DNA from: Halobacterium sp. KA-4
GTDB lineage: Archaea; Halobacteriota; Halobacteria; Halobacteriales; Halobacteriaceae
Length of the DNA: 52,222 bases
Reading direction: 5' to 3'
NCBI RefSeq assembly: GCF_021028995.1
Contig: NZ_JAJJZG010000020.1
Span: forward strand, 1 to 52,222
Made by a program: the position numbers and the translations under genes. This document shows, in pieces, positions 1-6,729 of the stretch. How positions within the stretch are numbered: position 1 is the first letter of the stretch; each line of letters starts with the position of its first letter. A model generated the notes under the pieces. It was not told where the DNA came from and ran no database searches. It was given only the letters and a program-made list of their open reading frames with translations.

Positions 1-329
1 GAAACGACCTCCACCTGCTGGGGAAGGACGTCGAGAACGTCCTTCTGAAGGAGCGCGTTTCCGACTTGCTCAAGCGTCTCAAGGTCGAATTTGGTGCGGA
101 GATGGTAGAGAACCGAATTTTCGTGGGGGGCGTCTTCACTTTTCTCACAGAGCGTTGAGACCGAGGTCCCGTCGGCGCACGCGCCGACGAGGACCTCGTA
201 GATGTCTTTAGCATCGATCTCGGCGTTTTCAGCGAGTGTGAGAGCAACTTCCTCGTCAAGAGCGTTGACGAGGAAGTTAAGCAGTTGGTCTTCGTGGATT
301 TCATCGTCTGCTTGCTGGGTTTTAGACAC
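1..329 (-). CDS. ISH3-family transposase, N-terminal part
   Basis: This would catalyse transposition of the flanking ISH3-like element. The frame runs from a GTG at 329 (VSKTQQADDEIHEDQ) off the left edge, about 109 residues. The start is supported by the right-hand copy, which has a GTG at the equivalent place and the same QAD-EIHEDQLLNFLVN segment. The catalytic DDE residues lie outside the window. The DNA contains three strong inverted repeats: 23-31/37-45, 162-178/181-198 with a small bulge, and a perfect 14-bp stem at 246-259/265-278. The same 14-bp stem recurs in the right-hand copy with a different loop. Confidence 0.8.
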   Translation of the reverse strand, partial: MSKTQQADDEIHEDQLLNFLVNALDEEVALTLAENAEIDAKDIYEVLVGACADGTSVSTLCEKSEDAPHENSVLYHLRTKFDLETLEQVGNALLQKDVLDVLPQQVEVV

Positions 330-377
330 ACCTTCTGCAAGCAGACGTCTCAACTAACCGGCTTTGTGATGTACTGA
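1..377 (-). mobile_element. ISH3-like insertion sequence, 5' part (cut by window edge)
   Basis: The outer end of this element, read on the minus strand, is nearly identical to the sequence starting at 52096: both begin TCAGTACATCACAAAGCCGG and lead within about 50 bp into the same transposase start. That makes position 377 the terminal-inverted-repeat end. The element interrupts an integrase-like gene (378-595). Only about 377 bp lie inside the window. The transposase N-terminus resembles the halobacterial ISH3 family from memory. No target duplication can be read because the other end is outside. Confidence 0.8.
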
Positions 378-595
378 GGTTCGCGATCGGCATCGTCAGG
401 AACGATCCCGGTCCAATCGTCGTCACCGCGATCGCCGGCGGCCCACTCGGCGAACCGCTCAAGCTCGCGGCCGGCGTTTCGTCGATAGTTCCCGCCGTCC
501 CCACCACGGCCTTTCCCCTTGTCCTGGAGGTATCGTTCAAACGTATTGGTGAGGGGAGTCAACTGCGTTCGGTTTGTAGATGAGTTTTGGTCCAT
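378..595 (-). pseudogene. Truncated tyrosine-recombinase N-terminus, cut by ISH3-like element
   Basis: The ATG at 595 begins MDQNSSTNRTQ, followed by a region (NTFERYLQDKGKGRGG, then YRRNAGRELERFAEW) that resembles the N-terminal SAM-like DNA-binding domain of haloarchaeal XerC/D-type integrases. About 72 genuine residues remain. The reading frame then enters the ISH3-like terminus and stops at 350, giving the IS-encoded tail QYITKPVS. The bax1 fragment at the other end of the window has the same tail. The catalytic R-K-H-R-H-Y domain is missing, so the protein cannot recombine DNA. Assignment to integrases is inferred from motif resemblance. Confidence 0.6.
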
Positions 596-625
596 TATAG
601 TTCTCACGAGGATTGCTGTCTGTAG

Positions 626-1135
626 TTAATCACAGAGGCAGACTCCGCCTTCACGGATTTGACTAACTGAGAACTGGTGGACTGCAGTTGCTAATTCAGT
701 CATCGCATCTGCTTGCTCTGCCGTCGGACGACCTCCTCCGTAATAGCTCTCCGTCCGATTTTCGCTGTAAAGAGCCTTCATCTCCTCTGCAGTATCCCGT
801 TCAAACAGCCCGATCTGATGCGCACGGTCGTAGCCGAACTGGTGATTCTGGAACTCTTGGAGCGTATCGCTGGTCATCGAGAGCGCATACGCCTCAATCG
901 ACCGCTCGATAGCCCCGAAACAAACCTCGATGACAGCGGTATAATATCCGTCCTGTACTTGGAGTGTGTCGACGACTTCGAGTAGTCTACACGCTTTCGT
1001 CAGCTGTGTCTCCCAGTCTGCATCGGCGCTAATCCCATCTTCGAATTCAGTTCGACCACGTCCAACCATCTCGAAGGCATCTTGGGCACGCTCAAGTGCT
1101 GCGAGCACAGAATCCGGGTCCGAGCCGCTACTCAT
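626..1135 (-). CDS. HEPN-family toxin of a HEPN/MNT pair
   Basis: This 169-residue protein is predominantly helical and carries N-R-T-E-S-Y-Y-G-G around residues 126-134, matching the RX4-(H/Y) signature of HEPN proteins that pair with minimal nucleotidyltransferases. In characterised HEPN/MNT systems the HEPN protein is an RNase toxin and the MNT partner inactivates it, usually by modifying the tyrosine. The chosen start (ATG at 1135) gives an 8-nt overlap with the upstream MNT gene. The longer frame back to 1339 would run inside that gene and has non-haloarchaeal composition. The Tyr instead of His in the motif is usual for this branch. Confidence 0.7.
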   Translation of the reverse strand: MSSGSDPDSVLAALERAQDAFEMVGRGRTEFEDGISADADWETQLTKACRLLEVVDTLQVQDGYYTAVIEVCFGAIERSIEAYALSMTSDTLQEFQNHQFGYDRAHQIGLFERDTAEEMKALYSENRTESYYGGGRPTAEQADAMTELATAVHQFSVSQIREGGVCLCD

Positions 1136-1823
1136 CGCCAGCACCCTCCTCCAAGAGCAGGTTTTCGACGGTTTCGAAGTCACTCGTCTTGTAGACCGGA
1201 ATTCCTGAAACGATGATTTCTCGAATATCATCGGTGTAGGCCGGAATCGCTTGGACGGCCTCAACGTCGATATCGTAGGCGTACCGGTCACCATCAAATT
1301 CCATGTCTTCGAGGTCGCGTGCAATCGTGTTCGCTTCACGTTGGCTTTCCGCCCGCCCTGACCGAGTCAGCACCCAGAGATCGATATCGCTCCGTCGATC
1401 CGCATCACCCCGGGCAACACTCCCATACAAGATGATGCCGACGACGTCACTAATTATCTCCCGGAGCTTCGTGACAGCAGTTTTGACCGGCTGGTGATAC
1501 TCCGGCTGGGGAATACGGAGGATCGGGTCATCTGGGATAGAGAGGCGTTGTCTGTTGATCTGTACGAGTCGCTGGTTGCTTTGAGGTGATTCGGTGATCA
1601 AGTCATTCGCACTGAGAACATTCACTGCCCGTCGGACGGACTGGTGTGAATGACCAATCTGCGTTGCGAGTTCTCGCAGTGAGAAGTCACTAAACCGATG
1701 GTTGGTTAAAAATAGAAGGACATCACTCGTTGCTTTGTGTTTGAATAAATCCGGGTCTGATGGAGGTATCGAAAGCGAAATAGATGCACCTGAGGAATCG
1801 GGATGCTCCGTCTCACGGTTCAT
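1128..1823 (-). CDS. MNT nucleotidyltransferase antitoxin with N-terminal winged helix
   Basis: This 231-residue protein has an N-terminal winged helix (about residues 33-85, FSLRELATQIGHSHQSVRR). It is followed by a minimal nucleotidyltransferase domain with the signature GSVARGD at about 134-140, the metal-binding DxD (SDIDLWV) and a later acidic residue in YAYDIDVE. It is the expected antitoxin for the overlapping HEPN gene. The fused DNA-binding domain suggests it represses its own promoter. The ATG at 1823 is preferred over the GTG at 1835 because a TATA element at 1846-1853 is centred about 27 bp upstream, giving a leaderless transcript. Confidence 0.75.
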   Translation of the reverse strand: MNRETEHPDSSGASISLSIPPSDPDLFKHKATSDVLLFLTNHRFSDFSLRELATQIGHSHQSVRRAVNVLSANDLITESPQSNQRLVQINRQRLSIPDDPILRIPQPEYHQPVKTAVTKLREIISDVVGIILYGSVARGDADRRSDIDLWVLTRSGRAESQREANTIARDLEDMEFDGDRYAYDIDVEAVQAIPAYTDDIREIIVSGIPVYKTSDFETVENLLLEEGAGDE

Positions 1824-1845
1824 ATGCCGTAACACGGACCATTAC

Positions 1846-1853
1846 TATATAAA
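1846..1853 (-). promoter_or_regulatory. TATA box of the HEPN/MNT operon
   Basis: TTTATATA on the minus strand is centred about 27 bp from the ATG at 1823, the usual spacing for a leaderless haloarchaeal start. The IS6-type element was inserted only about 20 bp further upstream and left this promoter intact. Confidence 0.6.
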
Positions 1854-1862
1854 ACTTATACG

Positions 1863-2566
1863 TGTATCGGAGAAGGGTGTCAACCTTAGCGTGAAGGAGG
1901 CGGCCGAGCAAGGGTAAGTTGGGTGTTGAGCAATGCTCGACCGCATGGTTGAGAAGGCTCGCCAGCAGGAAGTATTTTCCCGCGAGGACACGCCGACAGA
2001 GCGGCGTGTCCTCGCGGCGTTTTTGTACCATGCTGGCCTCTCATACCGGCGAATCGAACCGTTCGTTGATCGCTCGTATGAGGCAATCAGACAGTGGTTT
2101 CATCGGTTAAAGCACCTCTTCGAGCCCGACTGCCGGGATCGACAAGAAGTCGCCGTCGATGAGACGAAAATCGAGATCGACGGCACCGAGCACTACGTCT
2201 GGGCGGCAGTCGATTGTGACACTCTCGAAGTGCTTGCCGTTGAGGTCTCTCCCGGTCGATCGAGCCTCGATGCGCTCCTGTTTTTGAAGAATGTTCTCGA
2301 ACGGTGCCGCGGTCGCCCGGTGGTGCGGGCCGACCGCGGCCCGTGGTATGACTGGCCGCTTGAACTCTTAGACTGCGAGTACGAGCGTGAAACGTGGGGA
2401 AATCGGTCGCTTATCGAAGCGTGGTTCGGGATCTTCAAATACCGAACCAGACGTTTCTACCACCGATTTCCCATCCACAGCACCGCCAACTCCACCAGAT
2501 CGTGGCTGACAGCCTTCGCCGCCCTCCACAATGCTACGCTCTAACCTTGACACCTTTGTATCGGAG
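1863..2566 (+). mobile_element. IS6-type insertion sequence with flanking direct repeat
   Basis: The 10-bp direct repeat TGTATCGGAG occurs at 1863-1872 and 2557-2566. IS6 elements normally make 8-bp duplications, so the two extra bases may be chance. Between the repeats lie imperfect inverted ends, GGTGTCAA followed by a TTAG (about 1876-1889), and the same on the opposite strand (about 2542-2554). The single transposase gene fills the element. The intact repeat pair implies a simple, fairly recent insertion with no later rearrangement. Confidence 0.7.
1933..2544 (+). CDS. IS6-family DDE transposase
   Basis: This 203-residue transposase is of the length usual for haloarchaeal IS6 members. 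A helix-turn-helix-like N-terminus (LSYRRIEPFVDRSYEAIRQW) precedes the catalytic triad: Asp in VAVDETKIEID, Asp in VVRADRGPWYD and Glu in SLIEAWFGIFKYRTRRF. The domain looks full length, so the element may be active. The gene contains a perfect 16-bp inverted repeat (CCGCGAGGACACGCCG at 1980-1995 against 2002-2017, 6-nt loop) and a 10-bp one (2306-2315/2331-2340). These are unusual for a protein-coding sequence. Confidence 0.85.
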   Translation: MLDRMVEKARQQEVFSREDTPTERRVLAAFLYHAGLSYRRIEPFVDRSYEAIRQWFHRLKHLFEPDCRDRQEVAVDETKIEIDGTEHYVWAAVDCDTLEVLAVEVSPGRSSLDALLFLKNVLERCRGRPVVRADRGPWYDWPLELLDCEYERETWGNRSLIEAWFGIFKYRTRRFYHRFPIHSTANSTRSWLTAFAALHNATL

Positions 2567-2623
2567 GTCGCATAAATTCTTACTATAGACTCAACGTCAA
2601 CGTGTTGGTGCAGAACACATCTA

Positions 2624-3160
2624 TTAGCTGCTGGGCTCAGCTGGCTCTCTTGGGGCGAGGAAGTCCCATTCGCGGATGGCGAAGCCGACGATTTTGATGC
2701 GGCGCTGGAGATGCTCCCATTCGCGGGCAATCTCACGGCGACGGTCTTCTTCCTCGGCGTCGAGGGACTCGTCAACAAGCGTGCCGCGAAGCTGGTTCGG
2801 TGACTCAACGTCGAATTCGCCCTTCCAGTCCCGAATTTGGGTTTTCATATCCGCGAGACGGTCCGTGAGCTCCTCGACAGTGTGCCCGCTGTCTCGAAGA
2901 CGCATCGCCTCCTGCATCGCCTGACGCCGGTAATCAGGGTAATATGTGGTGTGAGTCCCGCTGTCGTCGCGATGGAGGATGCCATCGTCAACGAGCCGTT
3001 CGAGGACGCGTTTCGTCGGCTCGTGTGACCAGCCCGCTTCGGAAGCGATCCAGTTGGCCGTCCGCGGCTCCGACAGCTGCCGGGCGGTCATCCGCACGCG
3101 GTCTTCACCCGTGGTCTGGCGTTCCATCAGGCCCTCGGAGTTCGATTCGTCTTCGGTCAT
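2624..3160 (-). CDS. Winged-helix DNA-binding protein (haloarchaeal DUF7342-like)
   Basis: This 178-residue protein has a winged helix at about residues 20-85 (MTARQLSEPRTANWIASEA then KRVLERLVDDGILHRDD), followed by a helical charged C-terminal half that probably dimerises. It resembles the ArsR-like regulators often called DUF7342 on haloarchaeal plasmids; the DUF number is from memory. No ligand pocket can be recognised. The ATG at 3160 is chosen because TATATTAG (minus strand, 3183-3190) lies about 27 bp upstream; the longer frame to 3202 starts before the promoter. It could control the neighbouring partition or IS region, but no target is visible. Confidence 0.6.
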   Translation of the reverse strand: MTEDESNSEGLMERQTTGEDRVRMTARQLSEPRTANWIASEAGWSHEPTKRVLERLVDDGILHRDDSGTHTTYYPDYRRQAMQEAMRLRDSGHTVEELTDRLADMKTQIRDWKGEFDVESPNQLRGTLVDESLDAEEEDRRREIAREWEHLQRRIKIVGFAIREWDFLAPREPAEPSS

Positions 3161-3592
3161 ACAGCATCGTTCGGGCCTTGTCCTAATATAGGTTGAGGTC
3201 ATTCGTTCTATACCGAAAGGGCTCCATCGCCCATCGCTTCGACCTCAGCTGAGGAGAGCCAGAGCAAACTCGAGCCCGGTATCAGTGGCGCTACCCGGGG
3301 GAAGCGCCGTCGTGAGGCGGTTGCAGCATTCGTGCTTCACCGACGGCGGCGGGGTACTTCAAAGTGGTCGTGATTACGAGTGTAATCACGTCCAGACGCG
3401 TATTTGCCTGAAGTACCGAATTCCGGCAGTAGCAATGTTAATAGCCAAGAAACCGGACTTATAAATTATATATCGCTATACCAAAGCTGAGCCGACGGTC
3501 TCAACTGAGTCCACCGTATAGAGGCGGAATCAGACTATTCTGAGGTTGCTGCTGGGGTATTATAGAATAGTTTTCTATTTTGGAATAGTACG
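3161..3592. other. Intergenic region with nested inverted repeats
   Basis: No convincing gene is present. At about 3305-3350 there is an imperfect hairpin (GCGCCGTCG-TGA against a matching CACCGACGGCGGC). It is followed by two nested perfect repeats: GGTACTTCA at 3353-3361 pairing with 3409-3417, enclosing CGTGATTAC at 3369-3377 pairing with 3382-3390 across a 4-nt loop. Towards 3592 the sequence becomes A/T-rich and carries the first CTATTC/GAATAG iterons of the partition module. The nested structure could be a cruciform, a structured RNA or a terminator; nothing decides between them. Confidence 0.5.
3183..3190 (-). promoter_or_regulatory. TATA box of the winged-helix gene
   Basis: TATATTAG on the minus strand is centred about 27 bp before the ATG at 3160, which supports a leaderless start there. 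Confidence 0.5.
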
Positions 3593-3598
3593 CTATTC
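3534..3598. repeat. Partition-module iterons, distal cluster (CTATTC/GAATAG)
   Basis: CTATTC or its complement GAATAG occurs at 3535-3540, 3565-3570, 3583-3588 and 3593-3598. The last copy includes the stop codon of the small partner gene. The same hexamer is repeated on the other side of the operon (4873-5018). Iterons bracketing a parA-type operon are typical centromere or operator sites. Confidence 0.6.
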
Positions 3599-3994
3599 AG
3601 TCGATTCTGAAGAAGCAGACTCGCGGGCTTGTTCGAATCGTTCGGCCACTTCGTCTACGAGATCTTCCTCCACGACGGTTCGGAGAAGAGCATCAGTCAT
3701 CTCCCGAACGACGATGTTCTGGTAGCCCTGCTGGTTGAGCTCGCGTTCCAGTTCATACTTCAGCCAGGAATCGAAGTCCTCGATCGTAGCCTCCCGGGCG
3801 TAGAAAGGCCGCTGTTTGGCGGCCTCATAGCTGAACGCTGAATCGGTCATCGGGTTTCGTCGTTCGACGGGTTCCTGAGAGGGCGTCTCCTCGTCGGCTT
3901 CTGATTCAGACGCGTCATCCGTATCTTGGGGTTCGTCGTCCGGTTCATCTTCGAGTGTCTCCCCGAGGTCGGCAAACGGATCGTCGTCAGACAT
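3593..3994 (-). CDS. Small acidic ParA partner, putative centromere-binding protein
   Basis: This 133-residue protein has an acidic disordered N-terminus (about 1-50). The C-terminal half (RPFYAREATIEDFDSWLKYE, then a long helix to residue 125) is predicted to be one short strand followed by helices, which would fit a ribbon-helix-helix fold; that fold is an inference. It overlaps the parA gene by 8 nt (ATGTCTGA), so the two are translationally coupled. Position after parA and between iteron clusters is the argument for a ParB-like adaptor role. No ParB/Spo0J motif is present. The longer frame to 4156 lies within parA and is rejected. Confidence 0.55.
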   Translation of the reverse strand: MSDDDPFADLGETLEDEPDDEPQDTDDASESEADEETPSQEPVERRNPMTDSAFSYEAAKQRPFYAREATIEDFDSWLKYELERELNQQGYQNIVVREMTDALLRTVVEEDLVDEVAERFEQARESASSESTE

Positions 3995-4925
3995 GGCGGA
4001 CCACCTCACCTGCCTCGACGATGTGCGCCAACTCGTCGAAGCACTGCAACTGGTCACAATCAGGGTCGTAGTCCAGCAGGGGTTTGCGCTCGCCGTAGGC
4101 CTTCGTGATGCTGGTTCGGTCCCGGATGCCCGGTGAGGGTTTGAGATCGCCGGCATCGACAGCCTCCCAGTCCGTGATCCGCGCGAAATTCGGGATGCGA
4201 TCCTGAAGGTTATCGTGCGAGTTGAGACGTTCGAGGAGCTGTCGATCTTGAGTCTGCTGGTCGATACGGCCGCTCAACATGTTCGGAACCAGCGACAGGA
4301 CGTCGACGTCCATATGCTGCCGAAGCGGGGAGATCTGTCGCTCGATGGTTCGCTCCAAGCCGGCCATCGCCTCGTTCCCCGGGGCGAGCGGAAGCACCAA
4401 GTTAGCCGTCGCGACGAGCGCGTTGTCCGTGAGTCGGGACCGGTACGCCGGCGAATCCGTGACGATATAATCGTACGTGTCCCCAAGGAGTGGATCGACG
4501 ACTTCCCGTTTGAGCAGCGCAGAGGGTTGGAATACGTCGCCGACGACGATCTCCCGCTCGACCTGTTCTAAGTCCTCGCTGGACGGGAGGATATCGAACT
4601 CATAGCTGGTATCGTAGACAACTGAAGTCGGGTCAGCATCGTTGAAGAAGACGTCGCCGATGGTTTCCTCGGTATTGTGATACTGGTCGTCAAAACCCAG
4701 CCCAACGGACGCGTGGCCGTTCGGATCCAGATCGATGAGGAGGACATCGTGGTCGTGGGCGGCCAGCTGTCGAGCGAGGTTGACCGCAATCGTCGATTTT
4801 CCGACGCCCCCCTTCAGCATACAGACCGAAACAGCCCGAGAGTTCCCATCGGTCTGTACCGAATCATATGGGCTATTTGGGCTATTCGTTCTATCTATAC
4901 TATTCTTGCTATCTGAGCCACTCAT
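3987..4925 (-). CDS. parA: ParA-family partition ATPase (module 1)
   Basis: This 312-residue protein has the deviant Walker A KGGVGKST at about residues 38-45, the Walker A' aspartate in LLIDLDPNGHASVG and a Walker B-like YDYIVTDSPAY, so it is a MinD/ParA ATPase. It should drive plasmid segregation together with the overlapping downstream gene. The first ~30 residues are an extension rich in N-S dipeptides (KNS, TNS, PNS) encoded by CTATT(C/T) iterons with 9-bp phasing, so the DNA repeats run into the coding sequence. The ATG at 4925 is preferred. Upstream iterons (4927-5018) imply autoregulation. It is only distantly similar to the second ParA at 43625. Confidence 0.85.
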   Translation of the reverse strand: MSGSDSKNSIDRTNSPNSPYDSVQTDGNSRAVSVCMLKGGVGKSTIAVNLARQLAAHDHDVLLIDLDPNGHASVGLGFDDQYHNTEETIGDVFFNDADPTSVVYDTSYEFDILPSSEDLEQVEREIVVGDVFQPSALLKREVVDPLLGDTYDYIVTDSPAYRSRLTDNALVATANLVLPLAPGNEAMAGLERTIERQISPLRQHMDVDVLSLVPNMLSGRIDQQTQDRQLLERLNSHDNLQDRIPNFARITDWEAVDAGDLKPSPGIRDRTSITKAYGERKPLLDYDPDCDQLQCFDELAHIVEAGEVVRHV

Positions 4926-5030
4926 ACTATTCAACAGTATCAACCCCTCTCAACTTAACTCTGTGGTGAATAGTTTGAATAGTATACTATCGCCCCCTAC
5001 AAACCTATTCTAGAATAGTATTCTATTTAA
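4873..5030. repeat. Partition-module iterons, proximal array with 9-bp phasing
   Basis: CTATTC-type units start at 4873, 4882, 4891 (CTATCT), 4900, 4909 (CTATCT) and 4927. All are multiples of 9 bp apart. Complementary GAATAG units sit at 4968 and 4977 (again 9 bp), and further ones at 5005, 5013 and 5023. The array covers the parA promoter and the first 50 bp of its coding sequence. Such iterons are expected to bind the small partner protein for centromere assembly and repression. Confidence 0.75.
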
Positions 5031-5467
5031 AAATAGATTAGATAGAAGAATGGAACGTAGGGTTAGGAAACGAACTCTAACATCGACTGAAGATCATACC
5101 CCATAGCAGTCAGTTGTACTTACACCCGTCGTTGGACTCCCCTTTGTCGCAGTTTCTTGGATGGACTAAACCCTCACAGAACTATTTGCTATCTCCTCGG
5201 AGTAGACAAATACAACAATCCGGAAAGAGACGAAGTCAGAATCCGATGCCAGCTGGCTACGCAGAATCTGGATCCGTATTCAGTACCCACCCGACTCGGT
5301 CATCCTCTGGATAACACAGAGGCGAGAAATCAGCAAAAGGGGAAGACAGGCAACTAGCTCTCATCCTCTTCGTATAGACAGTCACCCGCAGTTACATAAT
5401 GGGTCAGAACTCAACTATACGGTTAAAATAGTAGCCTGGACAGATCCAAGATGGGTTTTGAATGGGA
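5031..5467. other. Intergenic region without a convincing gene
   Basis: This stretch lies between the iteron array and the mcrB promoter. A 66-codon plus-strand frame at 5157-5357 exists but has no promoter, no recognisable motif and competes with other frames. I see no inverted repeat above chance. It may be degenerate sequence. Confidence 0.4.
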
Positions 5468-5475
5468 TTTTATAT
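5468..5475 (+). promoter_or_regulatory. TATA box of the mcrBC-like operon
   Basis: TTTATATA is centred about 28 bp before the ATG at 5500. This marks a leaderless start and rules out the in-frame upstream start at 5458, which would precede the TATA element. Confidence 0.65.
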
Positions 5476-5499
5476 ACTGCGGACTACCTGTATTCGATA

Positions 5500-6729
5500 A
5501 TGAGTGACTCGTCGGACGACTATACACTTGAAGATGCGAAAGACGAAGTCGGAATTCTTCGCCGTGTAACCGACGACGTCGTCGAAGCAATCCGGAATGC
5601 AGAGAGCGAAGACGTACTGGAGTTTTTGATCGAGGACGAGAAACTCGACGTAGTCCACGACGGCGAACGTGGTCTGGGCCGGGTTCGGCGTGCTGTACTT
5701 GAGTCACCGCTGGCTTCAGACCGCCTCAAGCGCATCGTGAGTCTCCGCGGTGACGAAACGCCCGAAGAGATACTCGTTCCGAAAGATGTCGAACGCAACG
5801 CCAAAGTCGCGCTTGAAGCCGGGAAGCCCGTCGTCCTGTACGGACCGACCGGAACAGGGAAGACGACCTTTGCTAAGCAGCTCGCCCGTGAGACCGGCAT
5901 CGGGTACGCACTCAACACTGCGACTCCCTCGTGGACGCCGTCGGACATCATCGGCGGGATCAGTCCGGATTACACTGGCGACTCGCTAAGCTACCGGACG
6001 AAACTCGGCTGCGTGTCCGAAGCCGTTCAGCGTGCCCGCCGATTCGACGTCGAGTACGGCGTCATCCTCGACGAGATCACGCGAGCCGACATCTCGAAGA
6101 TCTTCGGCCCACTGTACACCGCCATCGAAAATCCCCATCAGACCATCTTCGAGACCGACGAGGGGGAGACCATCGAACTGGACGAGCGGGTGAACATCAT
6201 CTGTACGATGAACATGTCCGACCGGACGGTGAACGAACTCGACAACGCGATCACCCGCCGGTTCGCCATGATTGAGCTGGACGAGTACGAGGAGGACAAG
6301 CGCCGACAGCTGTTCAAAGACTGGATCACCACGCACGTCACCGACCACACGGACCTCGGAGAAAGCGAGATCCTCCGGCTGTTCGAGCGGGATTACCAAG
6401 GGATCAACCACGGTCACGAATCGACGTCACAAGGGTCGATCATGCGCTTCGGCCCGATGCATTATCGCGACGTCGCCGTCTTCCTTGGCGTCGGCTGTCG
6501 AGAAGGCGGAGAGTACGAGTATGACCAGAAAGATGCGGTCGGACAGGCGTTCCGGACGTACATCGTTCCGCGACTCCTGAACGCCGCCGCATTTCCGCAG
6601 ATCGAGCGAATCGCGGAACACTACCGCGCGATGAACGGCGAGTTCGAGGAGTTCGATCTAGCCCCCGCAGCTGAGCTCGCCGAACGGGAACTCGAACAGG
6701 AACGTCGCCAGATGGGCTCCTACGAGTAA
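5500..6729 (+). CDS. McrB-like AAA+ ATPase
   Basis: This 409-residue protein has Walker A GPTGTGKTTFAKQL (about 113-126), a Walker B/arm segment VILDEITRADISKIFGPLY and the McrB-type MNMSDRTVNELDNAITRRF with sensor and arginine finger. McrB normally binds modified DNA through an N-terminal domain and uses GTP to power cleavage by McrC. Here the first ~85 residues are a short helical region with no recognisable modified-base reader, so target specificity is unknown. It is followed by the McrC-like gene with a 1-nt TAATG overlap. A general MoxR-type ATPase is less likely because of the McrC neighbour. Confidence 0.8.
   Translation: MSDSSDDYTLEDAKDEVGILRRVTDDVVEAIRNAESEDVLEFLIEDEKLDVVHDGERGLGRVRRAVLESPLASDRLKRIVSLRGDETPEEILVPKDVERNAKVALEAGKPVVLYGPTGTGKTTFAKQLARETGIGYALNTATPSWTPSDIIGGISPDYTGDSLSYRTKLGCVSEAVQRARRFDVEYGVILDEITRADISKIFGPLYTAIENPHQTIFETDEGETIELDERVNIICTMNMSDRTVNELDNAITRRFAMIELDEYEEDKRRQLFKDWITTHVTDHTDLGESEILRLFERDYQGINHGHESTSQGSIMRFGPMHYRDVAVFLGVGCREGGEYEYDQKDAVGQAFRTYIVPRLLNAAAFPQIERIAEHYRAMNGEFEEFDLAPAAELAERELEQERRQMGSYE

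Noticed and set aside
5157-5357. 66-residue protein on the plus strand
   Set aside because: No promoter or family resemblance, and competing frames exist in the same DNA; not strong enough to call a gene.
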